A DNA stretch of 45,362 nt from Candidatus Poribacteria bacterium (GCA_009839745.1 VXPE01000081.1:1-45362); one strand, 5' to 3'; shown: positions 26,029 to 35,110, counted from the stretch's first letter. The notes: generated by a model not told the origin, from the sequence alone. Translations and numbers: made by a program.

Positions 26029-27063
26029 CTATAGTCGCACGGTTTCTCCCGTCTCGGCAGACTGCATCGCGGCATCGTAGACCTGCATGACCGTGCGAAT
26101 CTCTTCGGGCTTGACAACCAGTTCCTCACCCTTGTTCAGCACATCCGCGATATTCTGATAATAAGATTTCCATGTTGTCTGGACGCTTTCAACGATGAGT
26201 TCTCTGTTCTCACCACCTGCCTCTGTCCAGACTTTGGCATAGTTTTCGGGGTCCTGCTGTGCGGCATCAATATTCCCGGCTACCATCGGTCCCTCCTGCG
26301 GATCTAAACCCTGTTTAACCAGTCCACCGAGATCCCCGACGATATACCATCTCGGTTTCTCCGCTTTAGCGAGGTTACCGATTTCAATCTGGTATCGCAC
26401 ATCGTTTTCAAACTTAATAATGAGGTTGGCGTAGTTGCCGATATCGATGTCCCATGTTGTGCCGTAGTGAACGTCGCAGTACACAGATTCAACGGGTGCC
26501 GTTACGAGTTGTAGTGCCTGATCGACGAAGTGTGCGGGCCAATCGTAAAGGATACCACCGCTTTGACTTTTGACGCCGCGCCAGCCGCGAGGGGGTCCGT
26601 AACGCATAATCGCGACCTGAAAGAGGTAAGGTGTTCCGAGCAGACCGTCGTCGATAATTTTTCTGACCGTGTTGTAATCCCAATCCCATCGGCGATTATG
26701 AAACACGCTGAGCAGGACATCGTTCCGCTCACTCGCCGCAATCATGGTATCCGCTTCGGCGGTATCCATCGCCATGATTTTGTCCGTGACGACGTGCTTA
26801 CCGGCATCCATCGCCTTGATAGAGAGTTCTGCGTGTGTGTCGTGCGGTGTGGCTAACACAACAAGGTCAACAGCGTCATCTGCGATGACTTCGTCAATCG
26901 TTTGATACATCTTTACATTTGGATATGCCTCGCGTGCGGCTTCACGGCGTTCGGCATCCCGTGTCGCAATGGCATAAAGATTCAGTCCATCTGCCAAACC
27001 GACGAGATAGGTATGAAAAGCGCGTCCAGCATATCCATAGCCAATAACGGCTGTATTTACCAT
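26029..27063 (-). CDS. Gfo/Idh/MocA-family NAD(P)-dependent oxidoreductase
   Basis: The 344-residue protein begins VNTAVIGYGYAGRAFHTYL with the Rossmann site. It has a TDKIMAMD segment where the family usually has EKP, and the C-terminal domain motif GGILYDWPAHFVDQAL. These enzymes oxidise or isomerise sugars, polyols and related compounds. The start at 27063 is chosen because it lies directly behind the leader motif CCGCAAGGAACGTTTAAAA; the frame upstream of it reads through that repeat to an ATG at 27102. The change of the conserved Lys motif (DKI for EKP) keeps the lysine. Substrate unknown. Confidence 0.88.
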   Translation of the reverse strand: MVNTAVIGYGYAGRAFHTYLVGLADGLNLYAIATRDAERREAAREAYPNVKMYQTIDEVIADDAVDLVVLATPHDTHAELSIKAMDAGKHVVTDKIMAMDTAEADTMIAASERNDVLLSVFHNRRWDWDYNTVRKIIDDGLLGTPYLFQVAIMRYGPPRGWRGVKSQSGGILYDWPAHFVDQALQLVTAPVESVYCDVHYGTTWDIDIGNYANLIIKFENDVRYQIEIGNLAKAEKPRWYIVGDLGGLVKQGLDPQEGPMVAGNIDAAQQDPENYAKVWTEAGGENRELIVESVQTTWKSYYQNIADVLNKGEELVVKPEEIRTVMQVYDAAMQSAETGETVRL

Positions 27064-27250
27064 TTTTAAACGTTCCTTGCGGGTGAATAATGTGGGTTTC
27101 AAATTTAACGTGCCTTCCTATCGAGTCGCCTGCGCCGATGTTGCAGGCTTCGGATCCGACTTAAGAAGACTCTACAAAATACTATTTTTAAACGTTCCTT
27201 GCGGGTGAATAATGTGGGTTTCAAATTTAACATGCCTTCTTGTCGAGCGG
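27064..27250. repeat. Duplicated leader element, two copies about 122 bp apart
   Basis: A 60-bp block beginning TTTTTAAACGTTCCTTGCGG and including GTGAATAATGTGGGTTTCAA occurs at 27063 and again at 27185. The first copy abuts the Gfo/Idh start codon. Between them is the GCCTGCGCCGATGTTGCAGGC inverted repeat. The second copy is followed by a diverged tail near 27250. Confidence 0.75.
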
Positions 27251-27285
27251 TCAGGACCAAAAAAACCGTTGTTAAACCAAATCCT

Positions 27286-28104
27286 TCATTTTATGCCTTG
27301 CGAATTATTAGAAAAATCGTTTAGGGTCCAGTCGTAGTCCAAGTAGCGGAACTTCACATCTGTTGATTCCAAAAATTCTGCGTCTTCAGGCGGCAGGTAG
27401 TCGGCGAGAAAATCGGCTACACCCTCGTAACCTTCCTTGAAATCATCGTCATACCATTTGAAAATTTTAGAGACGTAGACGTGGCGTTTCGCGCGATCAA
27501 TCCTCACGTGCTCCGGATTCCGAAGAAAGTTGAGCGTTGCAGTCTCCAGACGCTCTTCAATCGTCTCAGCAGCATAAGCACGGTTCCACAAAGGCGGACA
27601 ACTCCGCGAAGCACATACAAGCACAAAGTGTGCGCGCGGATCCACAAACTCTGTGCGGATAATGCCGTGTTCAATCTGATCGAGTGTGTACATCTTACCC
27701 GCTACTTGGAACTTCAGGCGAGAGAAAAAACCGTTGAAGAGTTTGACCTTTCGGACACTCGTTATCGGGTAGTGGTTGATAACACCTTTAATGACGAGGG
27801 CATTATAAGCGTTAACCCAGAACGTCAGTCGTTCATTATAGGGCAACGCCTCTGGCTTCGCAAAAGCCAATCGGTCGAGATACGCCTCAAATTTTTCAGG
27901 GTTCGCCTTCAGTTTTGTATAATTGACCCGACCCCTTTCATCGACATATTCCTGTAAAACCTGATCAAACAACTCATGCGAAAATGAAGTATCATCCCCC
28001 GGCTGCTCGGTGCGAGAATCCGCTTCGACGCGATAGTGGTAGAGGAAGATAACACTACATACAGATAAGAGTAAGAGGCATACAATTAGGATACGTTTTT
28101 TCAT
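27286..28104 (-). CDS. DUF547-family exported protein
   Basis: The 272-residue protein has an N-terminal signal anchor (MKKRILIVCLLLLSVCSVIF) and the DUF547 signatures. These are RLTFWVNAYNALVIKGVI, DPRAHFVLVCASRSCPPLW with the conserved Cys, and the C-terminal FRYLDYDWTLN. DUF547 proteins are widely found in bacterial envelopes; a papain-like or transglutaminase-like role has been suggested for the family, but the function is not established. The start at 28104 follows the leader element directly; the upstream TTG would add RIIKK encoded by the repeat. Confidence 0.9.
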   Translation of the reverse strand: MKKRILIVCLLLLSVCSVIFLYHYRVEADSRTEQPGDDTSFSHELFDQVLQEYVDERGRVNYTKLKANPEKFEAYLDRLAFAKPEALPYNERLTFWVNAYNALVIKGVINHYPITSVRKVKLFNGFFSRLKFQVAGKMYTLDQIEHGIIRTEFVDPRAHFVLVCASRSCPPLWNRAYAAETIEERLETATLNFLRNPEHVRIDRAKRHVYVSKIFKWYDDDFKEGYEGVADFLADYLPPEDAEFLESTDVKFRYLDYDWTLNDFSNNSQGIK

Positions 28105-28145
28105 TTTTTTAATTATTCGCAAGGTTTTTAATTATTCGCAAGGCG
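28105..28145 (-). repeat. Two tandem leader motifs before the DUF547 gene
   Basis: TTTTTTTAATTATTCGCAAGG is followed at once by TTTTTAATTATTCGCAAGG. The inner one touches the start codon. The same tandem doubling is seen at 4531-4571. A further copy in opposite orientation (28187-28204) supplies the stop codon of the next gene. Confidence 0.7.
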
Positions 28146-28198
28146 TTAGATATGGTACACCAAAGTTCTAACTCACGGTCTTCTTCCGCAAGGTAAAA

Positions 28199-29275
28199 TT
28201 AAAATTGTTCTAATACGTCTCGGTCGATGTCAATACCCAATCCGGGTGCCTGCGGAACCTCAACGTATCCATCGACGGCATTTATCGGTTGCTGTGCCAA
28301 CGCCGTGCGGAGACGGTTTTCGGTCATATCGAATTCCAACAGTGAGGGGATCGGGTTAAGGGCTTGCGGGGCATCTGGGAGCGTGGCTTGCCAGTGCAAC
28401 GTCGCCGCGAGGCGGATACTACCGCCCCACATGTGGGGCAACACCCGAACGTAGTTCGCACTCGCCATCGCAGCGATTTTTCGGCACTCCGTAAAACCGC
28501 CCGCAATACTCAGATCGGGCTGCACGATATCCAACCCGCGTTCCTGTAGTAGGTCTCGGAACGCCCAGCGTCCCTTCAGCATCTCGCCGCCGGCGATTCT
28601 CACCTTCAGTGCGTGCCGGATTTCCCGATAGCCGACCACATCATCACTGGTAATCGGCTCCTCATACCAGAAGAGGTCGTAGTCGAGAAGTTTCTGTCCG
28701 ACATCAATTGCAGTCCCGACATCGTAGCCACAATTTGCGTCAACGGCGAAGAGGGTATCGTCCCCAATGGCGCGCCGAACCGCGGCGACGTTTTTCACAT
28801 CGTAAGTCTCACCGAAACCGATCTTCATCTTGACAGCGGGGAACCCTGCATCGACATAGCCTTTCGCTTCGTCCATCAGGGCTTGGGTTATGTCGGGTTT
28901 GTCTTTTTTGAAGAGTCCGCTGGCGTAAGCCGGAATTTTCAATCGGAACGCGCCGCCGAGGAGTTGATAGATCGGCATATCCAGTGCCTTGCCCATGATG
29001 TCCCAGAGTGCGATATCGATCCCGCTTAGCGCGCCGATATCGCCACGCATCGCCTCCCAAATCCGTTCCGTTTCAAAAGGCGATTGTCCGATCAGGTGTG
29101 CTTCAACTGCTGAGGCGGACGGAACGCTCACGCCTTCACCCCAACCGGTAATGCCGGCATCTGTGCGAATTTCGACAACGACGGCGGTTCGCGTGCTCGT
29201 CCAGCCGCGCGAATTCGCGAAGGGTTCAATGAGTGGATAGCGTAAGTTGTAAGTTTTAACGTCGGTGATTTTCAT
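28199..29275 (-). CDS. Mandelate racemase/muconate lactonizing enzyme family (enolase superfamily)
   Basis: The 358-residue protein has the enolase-superfamily capping domain (MKITDVKTYNLRYPLIEPF) and barrel. The active-site residues are Lys149-x-Lys151 (AVKMKIGFGE), metal ligands Asp179 (FAVDANCGYD), Glu205 (WYEEPI) and Glu231 (AGGEML), and HMWGG near the end. This pattern is that of the muconate-lactonizing / mandelate-racemase-type sugar-acid dehydratases or epimerases. The length fits. The substrate is probably an acid sugar. Its stop codon is the TAA inside a copy of the leader motif at 28187-28204. Confidence 0.9.
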   Translation of the reverse strand: MKITDVKTYNLRYPLIEPFANSRGWTSTRTAVVVEIRTDAGITGWGEGVSVPSASAVEAHLIGQSPFETERIWEAMRGDIGALSGIDIALWDIMGKALDMPIYQLLGGAFRLKIPAYASGLFKKDKPDITQALMDEAKGYVDAGFPAVKMKIGFGETYDVKNVAAVRRAIGDDTLFAVDANCGYDVGTAIDVGQKLLDYDLFWYEEPITSDDVVGYREIRHALKVRIAGGEMLKGRWAFRDLLQERGLDIVQPDLSIAGGFTECRKIAAMASANYVRVLPHMWGGSIRLAATLHWQATLPDAPQALNPIPSLLEFDMTENRLRTALAQQPINAVDGYVEVPQAPGLGIDIDRDVLEQF

Positions 29276-29497
29276 AGTTTCGGGTTACGGTGTGGTTTTA
29301 GACCGTCCTTCGTGTTGTATTGGGACCCGCAATGTATCTCTATTTTACCACAATCCTTACATTTTTTGCAGAAAAAACGGAAATAGGATAGCAATCAGCG
29401 GTCAACAGTCGAGGGTCACCCCTAAAGAGGCAATAGGGGCATCATCCAAATGAACAGAAAAACGAGAATTTTGCTACAAATTCCTCGCGGTAAGCGT

Positions 29498-29633
29498 ATT
29501 TCGCTTCATTTAACCCCCTAAAGAATCAGAATCAACGGTATGAAGTCCGTATGGACTTCCCCGGGTATGAGGTCTCCCGTATGGGCTTCCCCGCCCCTTA
29601 TCAGGGGACTTTAAGAGGAACTGCGTAAGTCCT
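29498..29633. mobile_element. Miniature element, family 1, with decayed left end
   Basis: The right end TGCGTAAGTCCT (29622-29633) and the interior TTTAACCCCCTAAAGAATCA and TATCAGGGGACTTTAAGAGG match family 1. The left inverted repeat has lost its similarity. An internal duplication around TATGAAGTCCGTATGGACTT and TATGAGGTCTCCCGTATGGG is unique to this copy. Confidence 0.65.
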
Positions 29634-29637
29634 AAGT

Positions 29638-29735
29638 AAAGTTTAGAATTAATTGGACACTTCACACCGGTGAGGTTAGAAACCTCGCCTACCGGGGAAG
29701 GGAACACGTCTATTTATTTTTAGGATCCACTATAA
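29638..29735. mobile_element. Miniature element, family 3, degenerate, with a GGTGAGGTT hairpin inside
   Basis: The right end GGATCCACTATAA (29723-29735) matches the family 3 element at 33884-33993. The left side TTTAGAATTAATTGGACA corresponds to its decayed left end. The interior holds ACCGGTGAGGTTAGAAACCTCGCCTACCGG, split here as GAGGTT pairing with AACCTC and CCGGT with ACCGG (29666-29695). The rest of the 29276-29989 gap holds the family 1 element, a GCAAGCCTCTATAGGTTTGC palindrome near 29888 and no gene. Confidence 0.5.
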
Positions 29736-29989
29736 AGGTCGTTGTAATCATACTTCCGCATGATTAAAGACACATTTTAGGGACGAAAAGGGTGCATAAT
29801 ATGAGAAAACAAAAAACTTGACATTTTTTTGACTTTAATTATAAGATAGAGGCAATCTTATAGCGGTTTCTGGAATCCATTGTCCTGCAAGCCTCTATAG
29901 GTTTGCACAGAACCGAACATCAGAACGGTATTCCATCGAAAGTTACTCACGTGAGGGCTCGCCTCACGCAGAACGTATCGGAGGTGAAC

Positions 29990-31375
29990 ATGTCAACGAA
30001 CGATGTTGCGTTAATGGCGCACCTCATGCGCCGCGCAGGGTTTGGGACAACCCGCACCGAGCTGGAAGCCTACGTGGAAAAGGGATACGAGAATGTCGTT
30101 GACGCTCTCGTCCATCCTGAACGCGGGACCCCCATTGATGAAGACATTTTAGAACGCTACTTCGGCGGCGAAGGTGCTTATGTCGGTATTTGGATCTACC
30201 GGATGCTGAACAGTCGGTGTCCACTTCAAGAGAAGATGGCACTCTTCTGGCACCATGTCTTTGCAACGGGATTAGGCAAGAATCAGCACATCCTCGCGTC
30301 TTCGGACCAGATTGATATGCTGCGCCGCGTCGGTATGGGACAGATGCGGGACATCCTACTCGAACTCTCCAAAGATCCGGCGATGATCTTTTGGCTCGAC
30401 AATAACGAAAATCGTAAGGGCGAACCCAACGAGAACTACGGGAGGGAGCTCCTCGAACTATTCTCATTAGGGGTAGGCAATTACAGTGAAGATGACATAA
30501 AGAGCTGCGCGCTCGCTTTCACAGGGTGGACATTCGGACAGCCGATTCCGTTGTATCCGCACGGTTACTACTCGCCACCCTTTTTGTTCGATGAAGCGGA
30601 GCACGACGACTGCGAGAAAACCTTCTTGGGACATACTGGAAATCTCAACGGTGAAGACATCATCGACATCATCGTCGAACAACCGGCGTGTGCCAGATTT
30701 ATCTCCAGACACCTCTACAACTTCTTTGTCGCAGACGAACCACAAGTGCCGTCGTGGAACGTAACGCCCCCGCAAGATCCGGAAGCGATCGAGACACTCT
30801 CGGACGCATTCATGGCATCTGACGGGAATATATCCCACGTCCTCAGCGTCCTTTTCAATTCCGACTTCTTCAAAGAAGCCGAATTCAAGAAGGTGAAAAG
30901 CCCGACGGAACTCGTCACAGGGATCGTGAAACTGGTAGGCACCTTCCAAGGTCCGCAACCCGGAATAGGGCAGTATGCCAGTGCTACGCAATTAATGGGA
31001 CAGAAACTCATGGATCCGCCCACCGTTGAAGGGTGGCATACGGGTAAAGAGTGGATCGATGGAGGGCTGCTCACCGCTCGCGTCAACTTCGCCGTTCGTG
31101 AAGTTAGCGACGCATCGAAACCCGGAATTCAGGACATCCTCACACGTCTGAAAAACAACGGGGGTTCACTCTCGCCGGAAGCATTTGTGGACGAATGCCT
31201 TGAACTCGCTGGACCGCTGACGATAGGGGACACCACCCGTGAGTATCTCACGCAATTTGCGGAAGCGAACGGTGAACTCAACCTCGGGGATGATGACGCT
31301 GCGGAGGAGAACCAAGAACGAGTCGTGAGTATGCTCCAGTTAATCGTGGCTTCCAGAGAGTATCAACTTGGTTAA
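29990..31375 (+). CDS. DUF1800 domain protein
   Basis: The 461-residue protein starts DVALMAHLMRRAGFGTTRTE, the N-terminal DUF1800 motif (HLLRRAGFG). It continues with CPLQEKMALFWHHVFATG, NYGRELLELFSLGVGNYSE and VEGWHTGKEWIDGGLLTARV. DUF1800 and DUF1501 genes are usually paired in Planctomycetes and relatives and encode exported proteins of unknown function. This one has no signal peptide from the chosen start (29990, GGAGG upstream). The frame upstream to 29903 lacks a ribosome site. It is followed by the DUF1501 gene after 13 bp, as is typical. Confidence 0.92.
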   Translation: MSTNDVALMAHLMRRAGFGTTRTELEAYVEKGYENVVDALVHPERGTPIDEDILERYFGGEGAYVGIWIYRMLNSRCPLQEKMALFWHHVFATGLGKNQHILASSDQIDMLRRVGMGQMRDILLELSKDPAMIFWLDNNENRKGEPNENYGRELLELFSLGVGNYSEDDIKSCALAFTGWTFGQPIPLYPHGYYSPPFLFDEAEHDDCEKTFLGHTGNLNGEDIIDIIVEQPACARFISRHLYNFFVADEPQVPSWNVTPPQDPEAIETLSDAFMASDGNISHVLSVLFNSDFFKEAEFKKVKSPTELVTGIVKLVGTFQGPQPGIGQYASATQLMGQKLMDPPTVEGWHTGKEWIDGGLLTARVNFAVREVSDASKPGIQDILTRLKNNGGSLSPEAFVDECLELAGPLTIGDTTREYLTQFAEANGELNLGDDDAAEENQERVVSMLQLIVASREYQLG

Positions 31376-31388
31376 AGGAGAGATTGAC

Positions 31389-32531
31389 ATGAGTACGACG
31401 AAGAAAGCCCCAGTCCTTGTCGTTGTCCAACTCAGCGGCGGCAACGACTTCATGAATACACTCATTCCGTACACAAGCGGGATTTATCACGATTCCCGTC
31501 CGGTTGTCGGTATCAAATCGGAAAATGTTTTACCGTCAGAGGTAGATGACAAGTTGGGCTGGCATCCGCAGGCTGGACCGTTGAAAGCGATGTTCGATGC
31601 TGGTGATGTCGCCGTTGTGCAGGGAATCGGCTATCCAGATTCCAACCGCTCACATTTCCGGGCGATGGATATCTGGCATACCTGTGAACCGCTGAAAATT
31701 GGTGATGAAGGTTGGGTCGGTAGACTCGTCCGCGAACTCGATCCACAGAGCCATAATGTCTTAACGGGTGTCAGTTTCGGACAAGGACTTCCGCGCGCCT
31801 GTGCACTCTCCGGCATCCCTGTCACCTCTGTTGGTGATTTGGATAACTACGGATTGATGACCAGCATTGGCGATGAAAGTCAACGGACGAAAGCACTTGA
31901 GATATTCAAAGGGATGTACAGCAGCACGGTCGGCACCGGTATTGTGATGGACTACCTCAGCCAAACCGGATTAGATGTGATTAAAGGTGCCGATGAGCTC
32001 AAAAAGGCACCGGCGATGTATACATCCGAAGTGGAATATCCACAAAACTCGATTGCAAAGAGCCTGCGGGATGTCGCACGGGTTCACCTCGCCAATCTCG
32101 GCACACGCGTTTTTTACACGCAGCACGGAGGTTATGACAACCACGCCAACGAGGTCCCGACGCATCCTCGACTGCTGACAGAACTCACGGAAGCCATCCA
32201 AGCGTTCTTCACGGATCTACGGTCACAGAACGCCTCCGAAGAGATCGTCATGTATGTTTTCACGGAATTCGGCAGACGTATCCGAGACAACGCCAGTGGC
32301 ACTGACCACGGCACGGGTGGCGGTGCGTTCATCATCGGGGATCGGGTGAAGGGTGGACTCTACTCAGAATATCCATCTCTGGCTCCGGCTCGTTGGGTAC
32401 ACGGCGAAGACCTTGAACATACCATAGACTTCCGAGGCATATACGGAACGCTCTTAGAGCAGTGGATGGGTGTAGACCCGACGCACATCGTCGGTGGCAA
32501 TTTTGAACAGATTCATCCCTTTTCAGTGTAG
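31389..32531 (+). CDS. DUF1501 domain protein
   Basis: The 380-residue protein shows the DUF1501 motifs VVVQLSGGNDFMNTLIPY, LGWHPQAGPLKAMFDAGDVA and IGYPDSNRSHFRAMDIWHT, then YTQHGGYDNHANEVPTH and the end domain TEFGRRIRDNASGTDHGTGG. The fold is related to alkaline phosphatases and sulfatases, with conserved Asp/His that suggest metal binding. The family usually carries a Tat signal peptide; here none is visible at the start (31389, AAAGGAG upstream). It is the second gene of the DUF1800-DUF1501 pair. Confidence 0.92.
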   Translation: MSTTKKAPVLVVVQLSGGNDFMNTLIPYTSGIYHDSRPVVGIKSENVLPSEVDDKLGWHPQAGPLKAMFDAGDVAVVQGIGYPDSNRSHFRAMDIWHTCEPLKIGDEGWVGRLVRELDPQSHNVLTGVSFGQGLPRACALSGIPVTSVGDLDNYGLMTSIGDESQRTKALEIFKGMYSSTVGTGIVMDYLSQTGLDVIKGADELKKAPAMYTSEVEYPQNSIAKSLRDVARVHLANLGTRVFYTQHGGYDNHANEVPTHPRLLTELTEAIQAFFTDLRSQNASEEIVMYVFTEFGRRIRDNASGTDHGTGGGAFIIGDRVKGGLYSEYPSLAPARWVHGEDLEHTIDFRGIYGTLLEQWMGVDPTHIVGGNFEQIHPFSV

Positions 32532-32739
32532 CTTGCAAACTGAAACTTGCTATTCTAATGACTCAGGGATAATTTTTTTAACGATTAAATCTGAACTTCA
32601 AAAACGTTGTTTTTGAAGATGTCCGTAGAAGGAAACCAATAGGGTGCTGTTAGCACCATTAATAGTGAATTTAGACGAAAACCGCAAGAACAACGGACAC
32701 AGCGTCCAGAAGCAATCGTTAGAAAGACAGGAGGTAATT

Positions 32740-33753
32740 ATGGGCAGACCTTACGGCTTGCTGCGTGCCGGGTATCCATTTCACAAGACCCTGAGCATGC
32801 GGCGAACGACCAATTTTCCGGTCGATATTGCCACCGGGAAAGAGGGACGTTTGTATATCATGTGTCGTAGTGACGGCACTGCGATGATTCGGAAATATAC
32901 CGTTGAGGACGAAGACCTCGGCACGATGGGCGGTTACGGACAGGGTGATGGTCAATTCACGTGGCCCGTGACGATTACCCCCGACAGCGAAGAAAACCTC
33001 TATGTGTCTGATGAATACCTGCATCGGATTGTCGCCTTTAACAGTGAAGGTGAACATATCGGCACATGGGGTGAACACGGCACGGAGTCGGGGCAACTCA
33101 ATGGTCCCGCGGGTATGGACTTTGACCCAGAGGGGAATCTCTATGTCGCTGACAGTTTGAGCCACCGGGTGCAAAAGTTCACGAGAGACGGTAAGTTCCT
33201 CTTAGGGTGGGGGAGTTATGGCGACGGTGAAGGTGAATTCAATATGCCGTGGGGTGTCGCTGTAGACGAACTCGGGGATGTCTACGTTTCGGATTGGCGA
33301 AACGATAGGGTTCAAAAGTTCAACGCCGAGGGGGAGTTTCTCTTTGAATTCGGTAAATCCGGCAGCGGTAACGGTGAACTCAACCGTCCCGCCGGGATTG
33401 ACGTTGACTTATACGGTGATATCTATGTCGCTGACCGAGGGAATGACCGTATCCAACTCTTCAACGCTGAAGGGCGGTATGTGCAGAAATTCCTCGGTGA
33501 TGCTACCTTGTCAAAAGTGTCACAGGCTTACATGATGACGAACGCCAGTCCAAATCGGATGCGAGATATGGCGGACCTGGAACCGCAGAAATACCTGCGC
33601 CAACCGAAATCAGTCGCCGTCAGCGATGATGGGCTGATGTTTGTGCCGGACTTTGGATCCTATCGGGTTCAGGTTTATCGGAATATGGCAGTGCCGTTGT
33701 CAGAGCAGGAATTCAGCCCACCGCGTCGGTCGGTTACATTGCATCAAGAATAA
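32740..33753 (+). CDS. NHL-repeat six-bladed propeller protein
   Basis: The 337-residue protein contains repeated NHL blades, for example GPAGMDFDPEGNLYVADSLS, MPWGVAVDELGDVYVSDWRN and RPAGIDVDLYGDIYVADRGN, each ending in a DRVQKF-type strand. NHL propellers bind proteins or ligands; some catalyse lyase or lactonase reactions. There is no signal peptide in the predicted protein. The start at 32740 has AGGAGG 6 nt upstream. It lies 208 bp after the DUF1501 gene and is followed by a strong terminator. Confidence 0.88.
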   Translation: MGRPYGLLRAGYPFHKTLSMRRTTNFPVDIATGKEGRLYIMCRSDGTAMIRKYTVEDEDLGTMGGYGQGDGQFTWPVTITPDSEENLYVSDEYLHRIVAFNSEGEHIGTWGEHGTESGQLNGPAGMDFDPEGNLYVADSLSHRVQKFTRDGKFLLGWGSYGDGEGEFNMPWGVAVDELGDVYVSDWRNDRVQKFNAEGEFLFEFGKSGSGNGELNRPAGIDVDLYGDIYVADRGNDRIQLFNAEGRYVQKFLGDATLSKVSQAYMMTNASPNRMRDMADLEPQKYLRQPKSVAVSDDGLMFVPDFGSYRVQVYRNMAVPLSEQEFSPPRRSVTLHQE

Positions 33754-33780
33754 CATTTGGACAAATACTGAAACACAGAG

Positions 33781-33820
33781 AAGCCAAGCATGTGGAGGTC
33801 CATGTGCTTGGCTTTTTTTG
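33781..33820 (+). terminator. Rho-independent terminator of the NHL gene
   Basis: AGCCAAGCATGTGGA pairs with TCCATGTGCTTGGCT (two G-U pairs), immediately followed by a run of seven T. It lies 28 bp after the NHL stop codon. Confidence 0.9.
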
Positions 33821-33883
33821 CGTCCTGGCGAGAAAGTAATCTTAGGTAAACCCAAGAACCCAATTGAACGTTGAATTGTAACG

Positions 33884-33993
33884 TTATAGTGGATTCTGTA
33901 ATTATTTGGACATCTTCCGAGCTCCGAAACCCTTATGGCACAGGCTAACAGCCTATGCTACATGTGTAAACTTATTTTTCGGATCCACTATAA
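33884..33993. mobile_element. Miniature element, family 3, with GGCTAACAGCC hairpin
   Basis: Perfect 11-bp terminal inverted repeats TTATAGTGGAT and ATCCACTATAA bound a 110-bp element. Inside lies CACAGGCTAACAGCCTATGCTAC, a GGCT-aac-AGCC hairpin also found in the family 2 element at 41243 and near 19654. No coding capacity. Confidence 0.75.
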
Positions 33994-34021
33994 TGCCCGA
34001 ATCGGAGGTCACAACGACTGA

Positions 34022-34411
34022 ATGAAGCCACAATTCATCATAGTTCTATTTGCGTTCATCACCATACCACTCTCTGTTATAGCCGAAACAGGCGATATTC
34101 AAGGCACTGTTTATCAGCGAAGCACAGGGAAATCCCTCGTAGACGCTGATGTTCATATTCTCGAAACCGACCAACACCAAAAAACCGATGAAAACGGAGT
34201 CTTCCGATTCACAGAACTGCCCGCAGGCGCCTATACCTTTGTTGTAACGCACTCCGTAGAAGCCGCGCCCACACAAGTGTCGGTGGACATCAGGAGCGGC
34301 GATACCACTGAAGTCAAAATACACCTCGGAGCAGTCTTTAAACTTGAAGCAGTCGTGGTAGAGGGGAAACGCCTTCCACCGACGGTGAGTCGCACAGATT
34401 GCCATTTATAG
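34022..34411 (+). pseudogene. Signal peptide plus carboxypeptidase-regulatory-like domain; truncated TonB-receptor N-terminus
   Basis: The 129-residue protein has a signal peptide (MKPQFIIVLFAFITIPLSVI) and a beta-sandwich regulatory domain (GDIQGTVYQRSTGKSLVDAD, ENGVFRFTELPAGAYTFVV). It then has FKLEAVVVEGKRLPPTVSR, exactly the linker that leads into the plug of TonB-dependent receptors in this type of organism. Instead of the plug it ends in TDCHL and stop. About 600 residues of barrel are missing, so it is probably a remnant. A small stand-alone secreted domain cannot be excluded. Confidence 0.65.
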
Positions 34412-34480
34412 GCTGCTCTGGTATAATACAGCAGGAAACGCTACCCTGTATACGCACATTTATCACAAGGAGAAGCACCG

Positions 34481-35110
34481 ATGAAAACTTGGATTATTTT
34501 GGGTATCTGCGCGCTGATGCTCGCGGGTTGTACAAGTGTCGAGTACCAAAAGATGCAAGCAGAACGCGATCAGCTGCTCAAGAATTACGAAGACCTTCGC
34601 GAGGAACACAATGAACTGAAACTCAAAACCAATGTAACTGATACACTCCTCGGGAAGTGGAAGTTCCTGAACCTTGAGATCGAGGAAAGCAGTGTCAGCG
34701 AAGAAATTGCAGAAACCAAAGCCGCCCTTTATGCGCTTAACCTGAAGAACCTGACCCTTGAATTCTCCGAGGCGAAAGGTATGTATAATTACCGTGGTAA
34801 AAATGGTAACACGGAGGTATCGGGTCAATTCACTGTCATCACTGTGCGATACGGTGATGAACCCTTCCCCTTCATCCGGTTCATCAGACGCGCAGGTCCA
34901 GAGATTTCACAACTCCTCTTCGCAGCAAGTTCCGATGGGAAGACGCTCGGTTTGTCAGGTGCTCGAGGGCTTGACACAGCGAAAGGGATCAGTATTTCTG
35001 TTACGGAGGACAGGTTATATCTCACAATGCACGGCGAGATGCAATTAGGTCCTAACGGCTGGGTGCAAAGCGGTGGGGTGCGGTGTTACTTTGAAAGGAG
35101 TGCAGAATGA
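34481..35110 (+). CDS. Lipoprotein of an uncharacterised family, paralogue A
   Basis: The 209-residue protein has a lipoprotein signal (MKTWIILGICALMLAGCTS, lipobox LAGC). A coiled-coil neck follows (MQAERDQLLKNYEDLREEHN), then a beta-rich domain with LLGKWKFLNLEI, KNLTLEFSEAKGMYNYRG and VRYGDEPFPFIRFIRRAGPE. The domain resembles in outline the lipocalin-like (LGKW...) folds but I recognise no named family. The next gene encodes a clear paralogue and overlaps by 4 bp (ATGA), so both are translated together. Likely anchored in the outer or inner membrane facing the periplasm. Confidence 0.8.
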   Translation: MKTWIILGICALMLAGCTSVEYQKMQAERDQLLKNYEDLREEHNELKLKTNVTDTLLGKWKFLNLEIEESSVSEEIAETKAALYALNLKNLTLEFSEAKGMYNYRGKNGNTEVSGQFTVITVRYGDEPFPFIRFIRRAGPEISQLLFAASSDGKTLGLSGARGLDTAKGISISVTEDRLYLTMHGEMQLGPNGWVQSGGVRCYFERSAE

